In this document: piece after piece, positions 21,143-33,195 of the stretch
Numbering within the stretch: the first letter of the stretch is position 1
Layout: each line of letters opens with the position of its first letter
NCBI GenBank assembly: GCA_964016985.1
Contig: OZ024828.1
Span: 79,840,033 to 79,904,032 of the forward strand
Reading direction: 5' to 3'
DNA from: Anodontia alba
Lineage: Eukaryota > Mollusca > Bivalvia > Lucinida > Lucinidae
DNA: 64,000 nt
Notes under the pieces: model-generated
What the model saw: the letters and a program-made list of their open reading frames with translations, nothing else
The model's database searches: none
What the model was told of the DNA's origin: nothing
Translations under genes and position numbers: made by a program

Positions 21143-21784
21143 TTCTAGAGTTCTCTCCCTTATCCTCAAATCCTATTGTTGTGTTTCCGCTAACATGCTG
21201 AACAAAAATTGGTTGTTAGGTAGGAGAAACTTTGTGGCCCCATTGCTATTCAGACATTATGGAAAATATTAATGAAAGAAAACTTGGAAAATGATATATT
21301 GTAATTGTTTGTGAAAGAAATGAAGCGTGCGGTCGATGTTTTCTAATGTAGAGCGACGGTTTCGACAGTAAGTGAAGTAATCACTGTCGACGGCACCGAT
21401 GTCGGCAACCGGGAAGTAGGTCAAGGGGGACATCAGTGATGGATTAGCCATGACGTCGGTGATTCGGCCGCGGCGTCAATGACGTCACTTACTCTACCTG
21501 GTGGCGTGCGTCATCATAGTCACAAGCATAGTCGCAAAGTAGCAAACTTCATCTCTTGTTTTATAGTAGAATGTTCATTTGTTATAGGTGTTAGCCCTCG
21601 CCTTCCCTGGTCAGAGCTCGGATGTAGTAACCACAGGGAAGAAAACGCTCTGGTTGATCGGCAACGAATAATAATCTAACTAGATAACGTAAAGAACTCG
21701 TCGTCATAGAAGAAAGAAACTTAATACATATGGATCACTAATTAATGAGAAGAAAGTGAAGCCGATAAGACTTAATCTTATCGA
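21141..21784. other. No gene recognised; CG-richer patch
   Basis: The interval 21320-21500 has more CG dinucleotides than its surroundings (GTCGACGGCACCGATGTCGG, CGGCCGCGGCGTC) but no convincing exon. Confidence 0.35.
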
Positions 21785-21927
21785 GAGAGCTAATCTTAGT
21801 GCTTTTCGTACGTTTGTTCGGTTTGTACTTGTTTGGATTTGTCGGTTTCCTCTTCCTCTTGGGGTCTGGGAAGGGCTGCGATTTGTGTTTGTGGCACTCC
21901 CTGGACTTTTCTCTTACCTTTTTTTTT
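21785..21927 (+). mobile_element. Retroelement 3' tail, 5'-truncated
   Basis: Starts at GAGAGAGCTAATCTTAGTGC and ends CTGGACTTTTCTCTTACC with a T-run. Confidence 0.85.
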
Positions 21928-22280
21928 CTAAAAGAAACATTCTTAGTGGACACTGTCAAGTGCTAGTACCTGAAATTGTGATATCACTAACTTAAGTCAA
22001 GGGGAGCATTCCTTTCCATCGGCACGATAACGATCATCGTACTTGGACGGGGATTGTACAGGTTACTCACAAATTGATCAATCAACCAGATTTATCAAAT
22101 AGTAAATCAGTAATAAATCAGACTGAGTATAGTCTTCGGTTATGTGATGATTGTTGTCGAGGCAGAAGCAAAGGGAATAGTGATCGTTAAGCGTCAAGTG
22201 GAACTCGATTTCTACAATACCATAATGGTGCTCAGTAATCCCAAGGAAAACAAAAACTTAAAAACTTTACTGTAATGAAG

Positions 22281-22614
22281 TACAGTTGACTCTCGCTATC
22301 TCGACCTCGCTTATCTCGAATAACCGCTTATCTCCAAGTGAAAATCTGGTCCCTACTTAAACATGAAAATCTAACAACAGGTAAAACTATTGTGGAAAAG
22401 AGGAAAAAGTGCTCCTAAGGAGCAATTTCTCCTCTTTTCCACAATATTTTTAATATATCTCTAACTTCAAGAGTCCAGTTACACATATATTAGTTAAATG
22501 TGATTAATTGAATTAGTTTTTCCTGAATTCTGCAAATCTGATGTGTCGAGGTATGGATATCTCGAGGTATTTCATAGAGTCCCTTTGAATTCGAGATAAC
22601 GAGAGTGGACTGCA
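22281..22614. mobile_element. MITE family I, mariner-like ends with a central palindrome
   Basis: The ends TACAGTTGACTCTCGCTATC and AACGAGAGTGGACTGCA are inverted. Near the centre lies a palindrome of about 60 bp (22388-22449) with arms TATTGTGGAAAAGAGGAAAA and its complement around CTCCTAAGGAG. Confidence 0.8.
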
Positions 22615-23214
22615 CTTTGTATCTTTATACAACCGCCAAACGGTAATGAACGCCAGCTGCAGAATCTTTACGTGATTATCGAATACCCTCTGAGTTTGTT
22701 TTCATTCACAGGCTTTTATGAGATATTAGTATTTGCAAAGTCCAAGCTCTAGCTTAATCTATGCAAGTTCGGATTAAATTATTTAATTTATTCTTGTTTG
22801 AGCGGGTTATTAAATGAACTTGGTTGCTTTAGCGAGAAAAATATACTACCGACTTATAATGGGGAAATGATAAACTGACACATTATCCACAACCGATAAA
22901 GTGATTGGAAATATACTTGACAGTGTTTCTTTTATGATTCACTACCACCGTGTGTCTTATGCTTACTCGCTATTTCAGTTGGTAGACTGACATCTTTTAT
23001 TAAAACATGAAGTATTTATCCATAAACGCCTTAAAAACTACTGAAGCGATTGGGGCCATTTTGGCAGCAATGTTTTTTTTTTTGTTTTTTTTGTTTTTGT
23101 TTTTTTTTGGCCTGGTCCCTTTCATGCTTAATGCGACTGGATAAATTTGGTAGACTTTCCGCATTTGATTTCAAGGTAAACGCGCCTTGTTTTACAGATC
23201 GAGTTAAGGAGTCT
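22615..23214. other. No gene recognised; T-rich tract
   Basis: A T-rich run with single G and C lies at 23071-23109. Otherwise featureless. Confidence 0.4.
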
Positions 23215-23890
23215 TTATGCGACCGAATACTCATTTCGTATATTTACAACATTTGAACCTAAGGTGAAGATCTGACGCCAGTAAAATCGATTTAACCCCG
23301 GTAGCCTTTACCACTAATCGTTCTACGGTAGTGGCTCTGGTGTTGTTTGTTCTTTGTTCGTTTGCCTTGTGGCTACGAAAACACGTCTATTCAAATACAT
23401 TGAAAATTTCACAACCAAAAAAGGAAAAAATCAGATAAAAAAATCTGCTACTTTTCATATTTCTGCTCAAAACATAGATTGTGGGTACTCGTTAGAACCG
23501 CCTCGACGAGGCGGTTCTAACGAGTAACCATAATCTATGTTTTTTTAGCAAAATAAGAAAAATAATGTATACCCCTGTAAACCCCCAGTTTTACTATATA
23601 AAAGTGGGGTTTAAAGGGGGGCGGGGTGGGAGTCCAAATTATATAGGCGTGGCTTGGTTATGAGGTCTGTTTTCAAATGCTGCCCTGTTCGTAGTCTTAG
23701 TATTGTGTGTTTTTCGATCCTGCCTAAAATTGTGACCATGTCCTTGGGAGAAAAGGGAGCCGGTTACTTTGGTTTTTGGCATGTGTATTGTAGATCAATG
23801 GTTATTTTCTCTTCCTCTTGGTGTCATTGATAGACTATGTTCTGTGATTGTGGATTCCTGGAAATTTTCTATATTAATCTTGACTTTCCG
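23215..23890 (+). repeat. Diverged retroelement 3' tail split by Pal-A
   Basis: The left part holds TCTTTATGCGACCGAATACT and CGTTCTACGGTAGTGGCTCT. After the Pal-A copy at 23373-23662 it resumes with GTCCTTGGGAGAAAAGGGAG, TCTTCCTCTTGGTGTCATTG and TTCTGTGATTGTGGATTCCT. Confidence 0.6.
23373..23662 (+). mobile_element. Pal-A element in a retroelement tail
   Basis: The left end is reduced (CTACGAAAACACGTCTATTC) and the right end is altered (GGCGTGGCTTGGTTATG). The central palindrome is nearly perfect (GAACCGCCTCGACGAGGCGG). Confidence 0.85.
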
Positions 23891-24159
23891 TTGGATTTCC
23901 TGTATACAAAATCATTTCTGACGTTTACCAATATCGTATGTTTTACTGTTATTCGCAGGATTTGTTTGTTGTCACTGCAATAGTTATTTTTAAAAGAGGA
24001 AATATTTAAACGGTAGCTCTATTGAAGTAATTTGAGCCAGTCAAAAAGTAACGAGTAGGTCTCTAAGACTGATAGCCATTGCACTAAAAAGACCTGTAGT
24101 TTAATGGCATCTTCTTTAAATAGAAAAAAAGGCAATGATCAGGTATCGATACACTTACC

Positions 24160-24610
24160 TAACACCTTCCGTCCAAGACACCAAAGAGAAAGAAGGACGC
24201 ACTTAAAGCAACGGCACCACAATCAAAACACTACAAGCAGAAGGCCAAAAGGACACAGTTTCTTTCCCAAAAATTGACAAAACGGCAATACATAATAAAA
24301 CTTTCAGTAGGACATACATGCAAAGACATACAATGACAGAGATAGTAAAATAAAAATAAAAGCCAAAAAGGATTGCCTTTGGAAACAAAGAACACACAAA
24401 ATTACGAAAATTGGAGACTCGGTTTGATTGAGTCCACAGCAGAAGCACCGCCTTGGAACGGTCAGTTAAAATAGTACTGGGGTGCGGGGACGGGGTGGGT
24501 TCTTAAACTGTTTTTACGTGGCCACAACCCTCGCCCTTAGGTCTGCCATGTCCGCGTGAATGGTTCCTAACTCAGCAGTGAAACATCTCAGAGAACATAA
24601 AAATCAACGA
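24160..24610 (-). repeat. Diverged retroelement 3' tail
   Basis: On the minus strand ACTGACCGTTCCAAGGCGGT and the following blocks parallel the tail of 5473-6246. The same version occurs at 26275-26440. Confidence 0.55.
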
Positions 24611-24653
24611 ATACAGATACGAAACAACGATGAGGACTAGACAGGACAGTAAG

Positions 24654-24820
24654 AAGAAAAAAAAAAAAAAAAAAAAACAAACAAAAAAAAACAAAAAAAA
24701 AACAACAAAAAAAAAAACAAAAAAAAAACAAAAACAAAAAAAAAAACAAACAAACAAAAAAAAAAACAAAAGAAAAAACAACAAAAAAAAAAACAACAAA
24801 AAAACAAACAAAACAACGAA
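24654..24820. repeat. A-rich low-complexity tract
   Basis: Long A-runs broken by C. The Phe/Val-rich minus-strand open frames here are compositional artefacts. Confidence 0.95.
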
Positions 24821-24899
24821 ATACTGAAGCAAACCAAAACCAACAGTTGGACTCCGGTGGGACCGACCAAAGCCAGACCATCAGGCACCAACCGACTTA

Positions 24900-26000
24900 C
24901 TTAAAAGTCTTTAGGCCGGAGTCATCATAGAGTCTGAGGCCCGACCCGGCAGCGTGCAGCCAAAGACGTAAGTAAAGCTATTCACTGTGATTGTGTTAAC
25001 TACCATGCATACCGTCTGTCTTATTACATTAATGTTGTATCCAATCTTTATATATCGAAGAATGGTTTTACGAAATTGAGTGCTAAAATCTTTGCAAGCA
25101 TATATTTTTCTGAATTTATATACTAAGTCACCATAAAATTCAGGTACCGATAGCCCTTGTTGCAAAAGAGATTTAAACCCGACCTTGAATTTTGAAACTA
25201 AATCGTAATGACGTCTATAAAATTTAGAAAAAGGCTTGGCGGACTTTATGGTACCGATAACCCTGATTTAGAAGCTTAGAAGTTCACAATTTATTTTGAG
25301 TATTGAAGTCAGTAATATGACTAGACACTCTGGAGAACCGAATTTTTTGCGAGATATAAAAACTGTAGATCCTCGACGAGGAACATCCCCATCCAAGTAA
25401 GGAATATTAACAATCTCAAAAGTCAAAATCATAGCGTTTATCATAAATTTTGTATGAAATAAACCCATCTAAAATAGACAGCAAATCCAAAAACGGGGTT
25501 TCAGTTTCAGAAGAATTTGCTTTAATTAATTGAAGCTCTGAAGGATAAATTTGACTAATCAAACCATCGAAGTGCTTATTATCAATATTTAATAAATCGT
25601 CCAAATATGTAGACGTCGATCTGAAAGCTTCAATAACTTCGGACTGCTTTTCTTCAGAAAGAGACATCATGAAGTCCCTTTCAAAACAGAACGAGAACAA
25701 ACCAGCTACAAGCGGTGCGCAATTCGTACACATCAGAATACCTACAATTTTTCTAAATAGCTCAGTATCAAATCTTATATAAATATTGTCAAGTAGAAAA
25801 ATGAGAACATCACACACTTTCTGACATGACCATAAAGAATAATTTCTGTGCGTTTAGGAAGTGAAAGAGTATTAATTTCTTCCGTTACATGCAAGATAAA
25901 GGGAACCTTCCCTATGAAATGTCCATTCAATTAAATCATTAAATGTTTCTTTTACAAAATTATGAGGTAGTGTAGTGTAAAGCGTAGAAAATAATACGTA
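24900..26000 (-). pseudogene. Reverse transcriptase of an unclassified retroelement, decayed
   Basis: Three minus-strand fragments in order (about 26000-25416, 25468-25268, 25165-24911) are interrupted by stops and frameshifts. The first holds LYTTLPHN, then FLLDNIYIRF, TNCAPLV and the catalytic-type YLDDLLNID, followed by ELQLIKANS and PFLDLL. The second continues with IVNIPYLDGDVPR. The third is the C-terminus (EFYGDLVYKFRK, RQTVCMVVN, GRASDSM). The strand between the conserved Gly-Thr pair and the Asn-Cys-Ala-Pro block is changed (MCT for the expected MGT). The family would copy its RNA into DNA at new sites. This copy cannot. Its class (Penelope-like or non-LTR) is unresolved. The same C-terminus is seen at 5473 and 59067. 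Confidence 0.8.
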
Positions 26001-26274
26001 GATAGACTTGATGCAACAAAACATCTGGTTTTAGTTTATTCTAAACTTTGTTCGAATTTTAATGGACCAAAACAGAATCTTGCCTGATCAATCATGGACC
26101 TTGTAGCAATATTTAATCACATGCTATCCGATGGCAGCAAGACAAGAAGTCAACAATTTAGAATGTTCAGCAGTAGTACAAGTGCTTGAGTTTGCAATTA
26201 ACCGTGCTTTGTGTGTTTTTTTTTTTGTGAAGTTTAAATAGAAAGGAAGGCAATGATCAGAAATCGATAGAATT

Positions 26275-26700
26275 ACCTAACACCTTCCGTTCCAAGACAT
26301 TAAAGGGAAAGAAGGACGCATTTAAAGTAAAGACACTACAATCAAATCACTACAAGCAGAAAAATAAAAATAAAAAAAAAAGGATTGCCTTTTGAAACAA
26401 AGAACACACAAAATCGGAGACTCGGTTTGATTGAGTCTCTTCATATGCAACACTGTAGTTTGCGAGCCAAAAGTACCTTTTCTTCCCAAAAATGGTCAAA
26501 ATGCTATCCAAAATAAAAAAAAAATTACCACGAAATACAAGCAAAGCCTATAAACGAATTTTAAACGTGGGACACGCGTTCCTTGGGAAGCTCCTTTCAC
26601 ACTGGTTTGGTTTGTTAGTAGACACTCTTTAAATTGCATCGTCTTTGAAAGCACTATTTTTATATTTTTAAACTTATGTGAGCGAGTCCGGGCCATATGA
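26275..26700 (-). repeat. Diverged retroelement 3' tail
   Basis: CACCTTCCGTTCCAAGACAT and AAGGATTGCCTTTTGAAACA parallel 24160-24440. Confidence 0.5.
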
Positions 26701-27009
26701 CCCTCTTACTCTGTATAAGAGCAGAGTGCAAGAGCAGTATCGTTACCTGCTAGTTTAGTTTTAGCACATCTTCAAAGAGAAAAAATACATGTTATCATCA
26801 ACGCGCAATAAGATTTCTTCTGCTGTTACCTGATAATTAGCTAACGCCTGATTATAGGGTGAACAAAACGTGTGTAAATTGTCAATAATAAGATTTTAAT
26901 GCCAAAGTGACTTTAATATTTCTTGCTTCCTGTGATGTTTGTTGATTAAGGGTACCAGATATTCTTGACAGATTTTCTGCCTTTTTGTGCAAAGGAGATA
27001 GGTTTTGTG
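26701..27009. other. No gene recognised
   Basis: No feature supported. Confidence 0.35.
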
Positions 27010-27165
27010 ATTTCCTGTGGCCTAGCTGCACTCCAAGTCCTCTCCAAATAGGGGCGTCTCAAAAAGGAAAGATTTTTCTCCCAACTAGAGAAGACAACTT
27101 TTCAGAAGAGAAGTAAAACAATTTTGATAAAATTGTCTCCCCTGAAAGTGTATCCATTCACCTTA
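27010..27165. repeat. MITE family E copy
   Basis: TTTGTGATTTCCTGTGGCCT at the left and CCCCTGAAAGTGTATCCATT at the right. Confidence 0.6.
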
Positions 27166-28171
27166 ATACCTGGCCACGAGGTTATAAAACTTTTTTCGTG
27201 CTCAGCGCAGCTGTGCATGAAATTTTCTCTTTTTATATTTATAAGCAGAGAAAGTTTCAAGCTAAGTTATGTTTAAGAAGAACGAATTTGCAGTTGTTAA
27301 TAATTTAACATTTATTAGTAGGACAAATTTCATGCTCAGTTGAGTTGAACATGAAAACAAACTTCGAACCTTGGGGCCTGATCACCATTCCTGCTTGTAT
27401 TGTCTACAGGAATATGAACAGGGTCTGATCAGGACTTTCTCTGACCGCTTACAGGAGATTTTGGAAAATGTGGAACATATAAATGAATGAACAGCTAAAT
27501 GCCCCGATCAGACCTACCGGACCTTCGCTTTCCGTATATACGTAAAGACCCTTTTTATTGTGGCATACTTTATAAAAGGCATGGTTCTTACTTCAGATGC
27601 TCCGTTGGGCTTGACTAATTGTAGTTCGTTAGAGACTGAATATACAAGGATTGTCACACACCCTGACATAACAAAGAAGTCTGATAAACCAATACGTAAT
27701 GAACCAAAGCCATTGATGGGTTATGAATTGAACGTTACGACGGCAGATCTTTTGAACCAGTGCAGACAACAAAGGACCAGATCAGAATATACATTAGCAC
27801 CCTCATTAGGTAATTCATTGTGCTTCGATATCAATACCTGATAACGCTGTAAGAAGCCAGCAAGAGCCGTGATCAGATTATTCTGACGCCCAGCCTTCAG
27901 GCTTGTGATCTTAGTCGTTGTTGTGCCCTAAAATTCTCTTGACAGATTTTGTTCTGATCTTTCGAAGGAGGTATTTATGCTTCTGTTGCTCCGGTTTTCC
28001 ATGCTGTTTTCGAAGGAGCGAAGTTTTGCGTAACCATTATAATAATATTATTTGTCACCAAAATATAAGTGTAGATATCCAAGACATGCCACAATGTAGA
28101 AGCACTGCATTCATGGGGCACTGAAAGAAGGAGGGTGAGGAACAAACAATGATGGAACAAGCGCCACATAT
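27166..28171. other. No gene recognised
   Basis: An open frame of 93 codons at 27560-27841 (+) has no family resemblance that I recognise. A foldback-like pair CATGAAATTT..AAATTTCATG spans 27216-27336. CTGATCA-containing blocks (27376, 27426) recall family F. Confidence 0.35.
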
Positions 28172-28446
28172 CATTACGAAAACACTCTTATTCAAATATA
28201 AACTTTCACCTCCAAAAACTGAAAATTTTCAGATACAAAAACGCCGATAATTTTCAAATTTTTGCTCAAAACATAGATTGTGGGTACTCGTTAGAACCGC
28301 CTCGGCAAGGCGGTTCTAACGAGTACCCACAATCTATGTTTTTAGCAGAAATAAGAAAAATAATGTATACCCCTGTAAACCCCCGTTTTACTACATAAAA
28401 GTGAGGTTTAAGGTGGTCAAAATTATATTGGCATGTTTTTGTGATG
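28172..28446 (+). mobile_element. Pal-A element, full length
   Basis: Starts CATTACGAAAACACTCTTAT and ends GGCATGTTTTTGTGATG. The palindrome is nearly perfect. Confidence 0.92.
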
Positions 28447-28489
28447 AAAACCTCCGATGCACAAACAGAGAAGAACTGCAACAGCCCAG

Positions 28490-28545
28490 CAGGCACACAA
28501 CATCAAAATGACGTCGTATCAACGTCGATAAGCGTTTATTCGAGA
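28490..28545. repeat. MITE family H, partial
   Basis: CCCAGCAGGCACACAACATC then AAATGACGTCGTATCAACGT, matching one arm of 56058-56163. Confidence 0.6.
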
Positions 28546-28859
28546 TAAGCAAAGTCACGATAACCAGCTTCGACTGTATCCCAATATTGTTTTGGCATTT
28601 CTTTATATGGATCGAAGCCACAATCACCACGTGTATAGAGGTACAGAACCAATGTAGAATACCTTGATTTTAAAGTGATCATTGAACCCCTTGTGGTATA
28701 TTTGAAAACGGAGTTCTGCTCATGTATACGCTAGAGGGCGTAAGCAGTGTTGCAAACGACATTACTGATTGAGAAGAGTCTCAATAAAACCTTTTTTTTC
28801 TATTCTGTAATGTGTTCTTTGTTTCCAAAGGCAATCTTTATGACGTTAATTGACACACT

Positions 28860-29095
28860 AGGTATATTTTCCCTCATTTTTCTTAAGGGAAGACAACATT
28901 TGTGAATCACTATTCTGTTCTTCTACATCAAGGTTTTACTCCAGTCGGAACTAATTTGCTCCTATGGTGAGAAAAATCAGGAACTGAGCTCCAGGGGAGC
29001 ATATTTCTTCCTTTTAGAATAGACCCCATAACAAAAGAGATGCAAAACAGTTTCAAAAAACGGCTCTCCTGAAAGTGTATCTATTTCCCTTAATA
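28860..29095. repeat. MITE family E copy
   Basis: AAGGGAAGACAACATTTGTG at the left, a GGGAGCATATTTCTTCCTTT arm, and AAAGTGTATCTATTTCCCTT at the right. Confidence 0.65.
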
Positions 29096-29239
29096 AATGA
29101 AATACAAAATGTAAGCGTAACTAACCCGCCCAAGTATCATTATTTGCTCGTCTGTTTTGCAGGCATACCGCACAGTAGGTACTTGTCACTAGATTTCACT
29201 CGCTACCCAGCAAAATACAGTAGATGTAACAATCCAATC

Positions 29240-29400
29240 ACGTTTTAAAGGAAATGATATACTTTCAAGGGAGATAATCCTGTCAAAAATTGTTTAGCTC
29301 CCTTGTTGAAAAGAGATCTACTCTAAACGGTACAGGAACAAATTCTTTCCTTTTAGAGTAGACCCCTTTTCAGAAAAAGACTGCAGTTCAGCTGTACGGA
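29240..29400. repeat. MITE family E copy
   Basis: AAAGGAAATGATATACTTTC at the left, then AACAAATTCTTTCCTTTTAG and AGTAGACCCCTTTTCAG. Confidence 0.65.
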
Positions 29401-29614
29401 AAAATACTACTTTGTCCTTTATCGAGAATATACATAAAAGAGACATTTGTTACAGGTGGTGCTTCTCTTTTTATTACTTGTCTTCATTTCGTAGATAACT
29501 GTCCACGTAGTGGTAGCAAATTGTACTGATATGCCTTAAACCTTCTCTGTGAGAACGAAACCAGCCTGTGTACCGCACGACTTTGTCTTTGTCTTTGCTG
29601 TAAGTCTCCACAAC

Positions 29615-29845
29615 AGAGACATTAAGGGGAATTAATGCAGTTTCTAGGGAGATAAATGCCAAAAATGATTTTGGTCCCTTCGGAAAAGGGTCTACTCTAA
29701 AAGCGAATTATCTGTTCCCAAAGAAGCAAAGTCTTTCCTTTTAAAGAAGACCCCTTTTCAGAAAGAGCTTCGTGTGCAGGAAAGAAAACAGACAGTTATT
29801 TCCCTTCCAAAAGTGGTGACAAAAGCATCAAGTGTATCTGTCTCT
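29615..29845. repeat. MITE family E copy
   Basis: AAGGGGAATTAATGCAGTTT at the left, GAAGCAAAGTCTTTCCTTTT and AAGACCCCTTTTCAGAAAG in the middle. Confidence 0.65.
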
Positions 29846-30129
29846 TTAGTTTAAACATATTTTATTTCATTATAATACATGTGATACATATATAAACAGC
29901 TCAAGTAAAAGAGGGATTAGAACGAAAGCACGAGTGCTTATAGAGTTCATCTCTGGCTCTTTAATCATGGGTTATGCTTTTAGTAGCCGCTATTTGTAGT
30001 TTATTTCCCCGGAAGGTATAAACATAATAAGACAAAAAGTGAATTAATGATTTTATTACCACTACCTAAGCGTTATGCAAAATAGATCAAAGGCATGTCA
30101 TAAAGAATTAGTTTTGAGATCCCAGTAGG
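29846..30129. other. No gene recognised
   Basis: AT-rich, no feature supported. Confidence 0.35.
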
Positions 30130-30604
30130 GATAGTAAAAAAAGCACTAAGATTAGCTCTCGTTTCCCCAAGCGAGGTAATCGCAATGCTAAAAGGACTGA
30201 AAAACACAAGAACAAAATAACACAAGGTAAGACATAAAACAAATAGCCCCGTAGAATAAACCACAAAGCAACAAAGAGTAAGAATAATACCGGGACAACC
30301 GCCTTTGAACAGTCAGTAGAATAAACCACCAGGGTGGGGGTGGGGAGGGGGCTGTTTAAAGCACTTTTACAGCTAGCCAACTTCACCCTGGGTCCCGTTG
30401 CTACACTTACTACAGACATACTTAAAAATTCGGTTCGCATAAAGACTGCAATCTCAGTCAATGCATCAAAGCGAAAACATAAAAATCAAATTAATCACAA
30501 TGATAAACAAAGACGAGTACTCATGGCTAATTCTACTGTATACTAGAGTAAATGAAAACCTATATTTGAACACCGGCGGGCCAAGCCAAAGATACATCGT
30601 GAAA
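30130..30604 (-). mobile_element. Retroelement 3' tail lacking its last ~115 bases
   Basis: Minus-strand copy close to 5473-6246 and 42086-42719: CCTTTGGCTTGGCCCGCCGG-like start, CATGAGTACTCGTCTTTGTT, then the Ser/Leu-coding-like tail. It stops after TTAGTGCTTTTTTTACTATC instead of reaching the usual 3' end. Confidence 0.8.
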
Positions 30605-30635
30605 CCTCAACTAAAATTAATTGTGCAGTTCTAGT

Positions 30636-30843
30636 GATTTTTATCTTCTTAAACCACCTTTTATATATTGTAAAACTTGGGTTTCAGGGGTATACATTAT
30701 TTTTCAAAGCGGTTCTAAAGAGTACCCACAATCTTTATTTTTAGCAGAAATATGAAAAAATATCAGTTTTTTTTTTTTATCTGAAAATTTTCATTTTTGG
30801 TGCTGAAATTTTCTATATATTTAATAGGCGTGTTTTTGTAATG
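30636..30843 (-). mobile_element. Pal-A element, damaged, reverse orientation
   Basis: The terminal CATCACG and the left half of the palindrome are lost. The right half (AGCGGTTCTAAAGAGTACCC) and the end AGGCGTGTTTTTGTAATG remain. Confidence 0.8.
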
Positions 30844-31480
30844 CAGTTTGTCCATGTCCAATGTCTAATTTCTATCCAGCTCTTCAGTCAAAACTTTCCC
30901 TTAAAATCCCGAACTGTGTTGTATTGCTTATACAGGACAAAATATTTAGACGTAAACGTCTAAGTACCGGCGCAAAATTTGTTCATGTTTACATAGAGAT
31001 ATGGTACAAGGGTAGATTATATACTAAAATTAAATAAATTTTCAATGTACAGGTTAAACAGAGCAACAATATGATTCTTTAATGTTTGCTTTTGTTAAGC
31101 TTTATGAAATTTCTTGATTGAAATGAAAATAAAATAGACATTAATCTGTTTATAACACAGTTTGTTATAAGATTTTTGTTTTATATTAATCGGGATCGTC
31201 ACAAACCGACGATCCCGGCAAATATTAAAAGTCTTTAGTGAGCTAATCGAATAGTCTACCATATATAAAAATCCAAAACTATATTAAGAGACCAGCGCGA
31301 TTCCCGCGCCGGTCAATAACAATTAACACTCACAGGTGATCAGGTACTATCCTCGGAGGATAAGTTGAAAGTGACGTCACTGATTGTTTATATTGTTAGA
31401 CCAAATCCATTTTAATAAATAGGTAAATGCCACCCGAATAGCTGCCTTCAGTAAATATTATAAGAAGCGGTAACCGTAAA
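30844..31480. other. No gene recognised; one short hairpin
   Basis: The hairpin CGGGATCGTCACAAACCGAC/GATCCCGG lies at 31191-31219. Otherwise AT-rich. Confidence 0.4.
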
Positions 31481-31483
31481 TTC

Positions 31484-31560
31484 GCAGTAGCTTAGTGGTA
31501 TTTTTCCTAGACAACATATCTGGACATTGTGAGTTGGAATCTTAGTGTTTCGTTATCGCT
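31484..31560 (+). repeat. tRNA-like (SINE-like) relic
   Basis: TAGCTTAGTGG fits the box A consensus. AGTTGGAATCT, about 30 bases later, is a weak box B. No acceptor stem is seen. Confidence 0.35.
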
Positions 31561-31980
31561 TTTTTTTTATTTTATACTTTTTAAGAATAAATATAAAAGA
31601 AAAATATGTTAGGAAAGAAAATGTATTTTATGAGTAATGAAACAAATTTTCAGTGTAGCGACATTTTAAATTTCCATTTTTTTTTTTTGCATATCTTTTA
31701 AGTTAAATAAAAACAAGAAGAAAACCGGTAAGTCCGGTTAAACGTTTAGTTTGAATGATTACCACGTGTTGACAATCCGTGCAAATACATATGAAGACAA
31801 GCACGCTGTAAGGATGTCATTTGTGTAAAACGTCAACAATACCACAATAATGTCTAATAAAATCTAATTAAAATATAATATGCAACATACTAGGATCAAA
31901 AGCGAACTAAAAGGAATTAAAAAAAAAAAATAAATAAAACACACACACAAAAAAACAACAACAAAAAAAAAAACAAAAAA
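31561..31980. other. AT-rich; A-rich tract at the end
   Basis: A T-run at 31677-31689 and an A-rich tract at 31919-31981. No gene. Confidence 0.5.
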
Positions 31981-31984
31981 ACAG

Positions 31985-32070
31985 GTGCTGATAGGGCCTC
32001 ATCTACTAAACAATCATGTAATCGTTCGTCCAGAGCGCTCCGCTCTACCAATCGCGCTATCGCATCATAC
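31985..32070 (-). repeat. tRNA-like relic, weak
   Basis: The minus strand reads GATAGCGCGATTGGTAGAGC followed by GGAGCGCTCTGGACGAACGA, like the 5' half of a tRNA. No good box B follows. Confidence 0.3.
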
Positions 32071-32214
32071 TAGCCATATCACATCTCTAGGTGTAAGATT
32101 GTATATACATAAAATTATTAGTTACGTTTTCGCGATAATTCATGCAAAACCTGCTTTTCCCAGGTAGATTTTTAGCTGCCGTAATGTCACTGTGAAATTA
32201 TCCTCCGAGCATTA

Positions 32215-32735
32215 TATTTGCATGTGTTTTTATATGCTTCACTGCAGAAGGTAGTTAGTGATTGAAATGAAAAGGTTTTTGTTTACTTTCACTTTTTTAC
32301 GTATTTATGATGTATATTTATAAACATTTATTATTGTTTTGCGGGTAAGTACATATGAATATAATTTAAGAAGTGCTATCTGATTTGACAAGTTTCTAAT
32401 TATATTTAATAATAACTGATATTTTAATTATCATTTACTGGAATAGCTGGAGCGTTATAGTTTGTTTTCTTACATATCAGTTTATTGTAACATTGCAATG
32501 TTATATTGTAATGTATTATAATGTTTGTTGTAACGGCATGCGTTGTATTGAAATATTATATTGTAAGGTAAAGTAAAAAAATGATTGTATGTTGTAATGC
32601 TATGTGTTTTATATGCTTCACGGCAGAAGGTAGCCGGCGGTTTTAGTGAAAACGCCTTTTTTACTTTCACTTATACATATATATTTTCATGTATATTTAT
32701 AGATGTTTATTATTGTTTAGCGGGCCATGATGTAA
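32215..32735. repeat. Diverged direct duplication, ~130-bp arms
   Basis: TTTTATATGCTTCACTGCAG ... ATATTTATAAACATTTATTA (32228-32340) recurs as TTTTATATGCTTCACGGCAG ... ATATTTATAGATGTTTATTA (32607-32715). The spacer is TGTAATG-rich. Confidence 0.6.
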
Positions 32736-32904
32736 CAATGCAGTCATCGTTTCCATCAAGAAATCATTATGAATCATCTGCCGTTGTTATTATTCACTAT
32801 CATAACAGTAGAAATTCTTTGTAGAATCCACGAGGGATCTGGGTCTTTACGACCCCTCAATAAGTACATCCTGTGACAGTTAGATGTTCTTTGAATCTAT
32901 CAGA

Positions 32905-32990
32905 TTCAATCATATCACGCAGTTACTAATTTAAATCTAATATCTAGTTCAATCATATCACGCAGATACTGATTTAAATCTCATATCATA
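32905..32990. repeat. Tandem duplication, ~42-bp unit
   Basis: TTCAATCATATCACGCAG plus ATTTAAATCT occurs twice in a row. Confidence 0.8.
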
Positions 32991-33117
32991 TGCGTGATGT
33001 TCATTAATTTACCAACTGAAGGAAATACCTCAATACTAATGTTAGTTTGATTAAAATATCAAGGAGAGGCCAAATTTACAACAACTTATTATATTTGGCT
33101 ACATCAAATGACTAAAA

Positions 33118-33195
33118 TATTGTATGTGTGTAAAATAATGAATACATCTGCCATACGTATGGCAGATGTATTCATTATTTTACACACATACAATA
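33118..33195. repeat. Perfect 78-bp palindrome without spacer
   Basis: The two 39-base arms are exact reverse complements meeting at CATAC/GTATG (between 33156 and 33157). I checked every base pair. The arm includes TGTATGTGTGTAAAATAATG. It is unrelated to the Pal-A core. Confidence 0.97.

Noticed and set aside
27560..27841. 93-codon frame (+)
   Set aside because: No family resemblance, no splice context, and no repeat support. Left as unassigned sequence.
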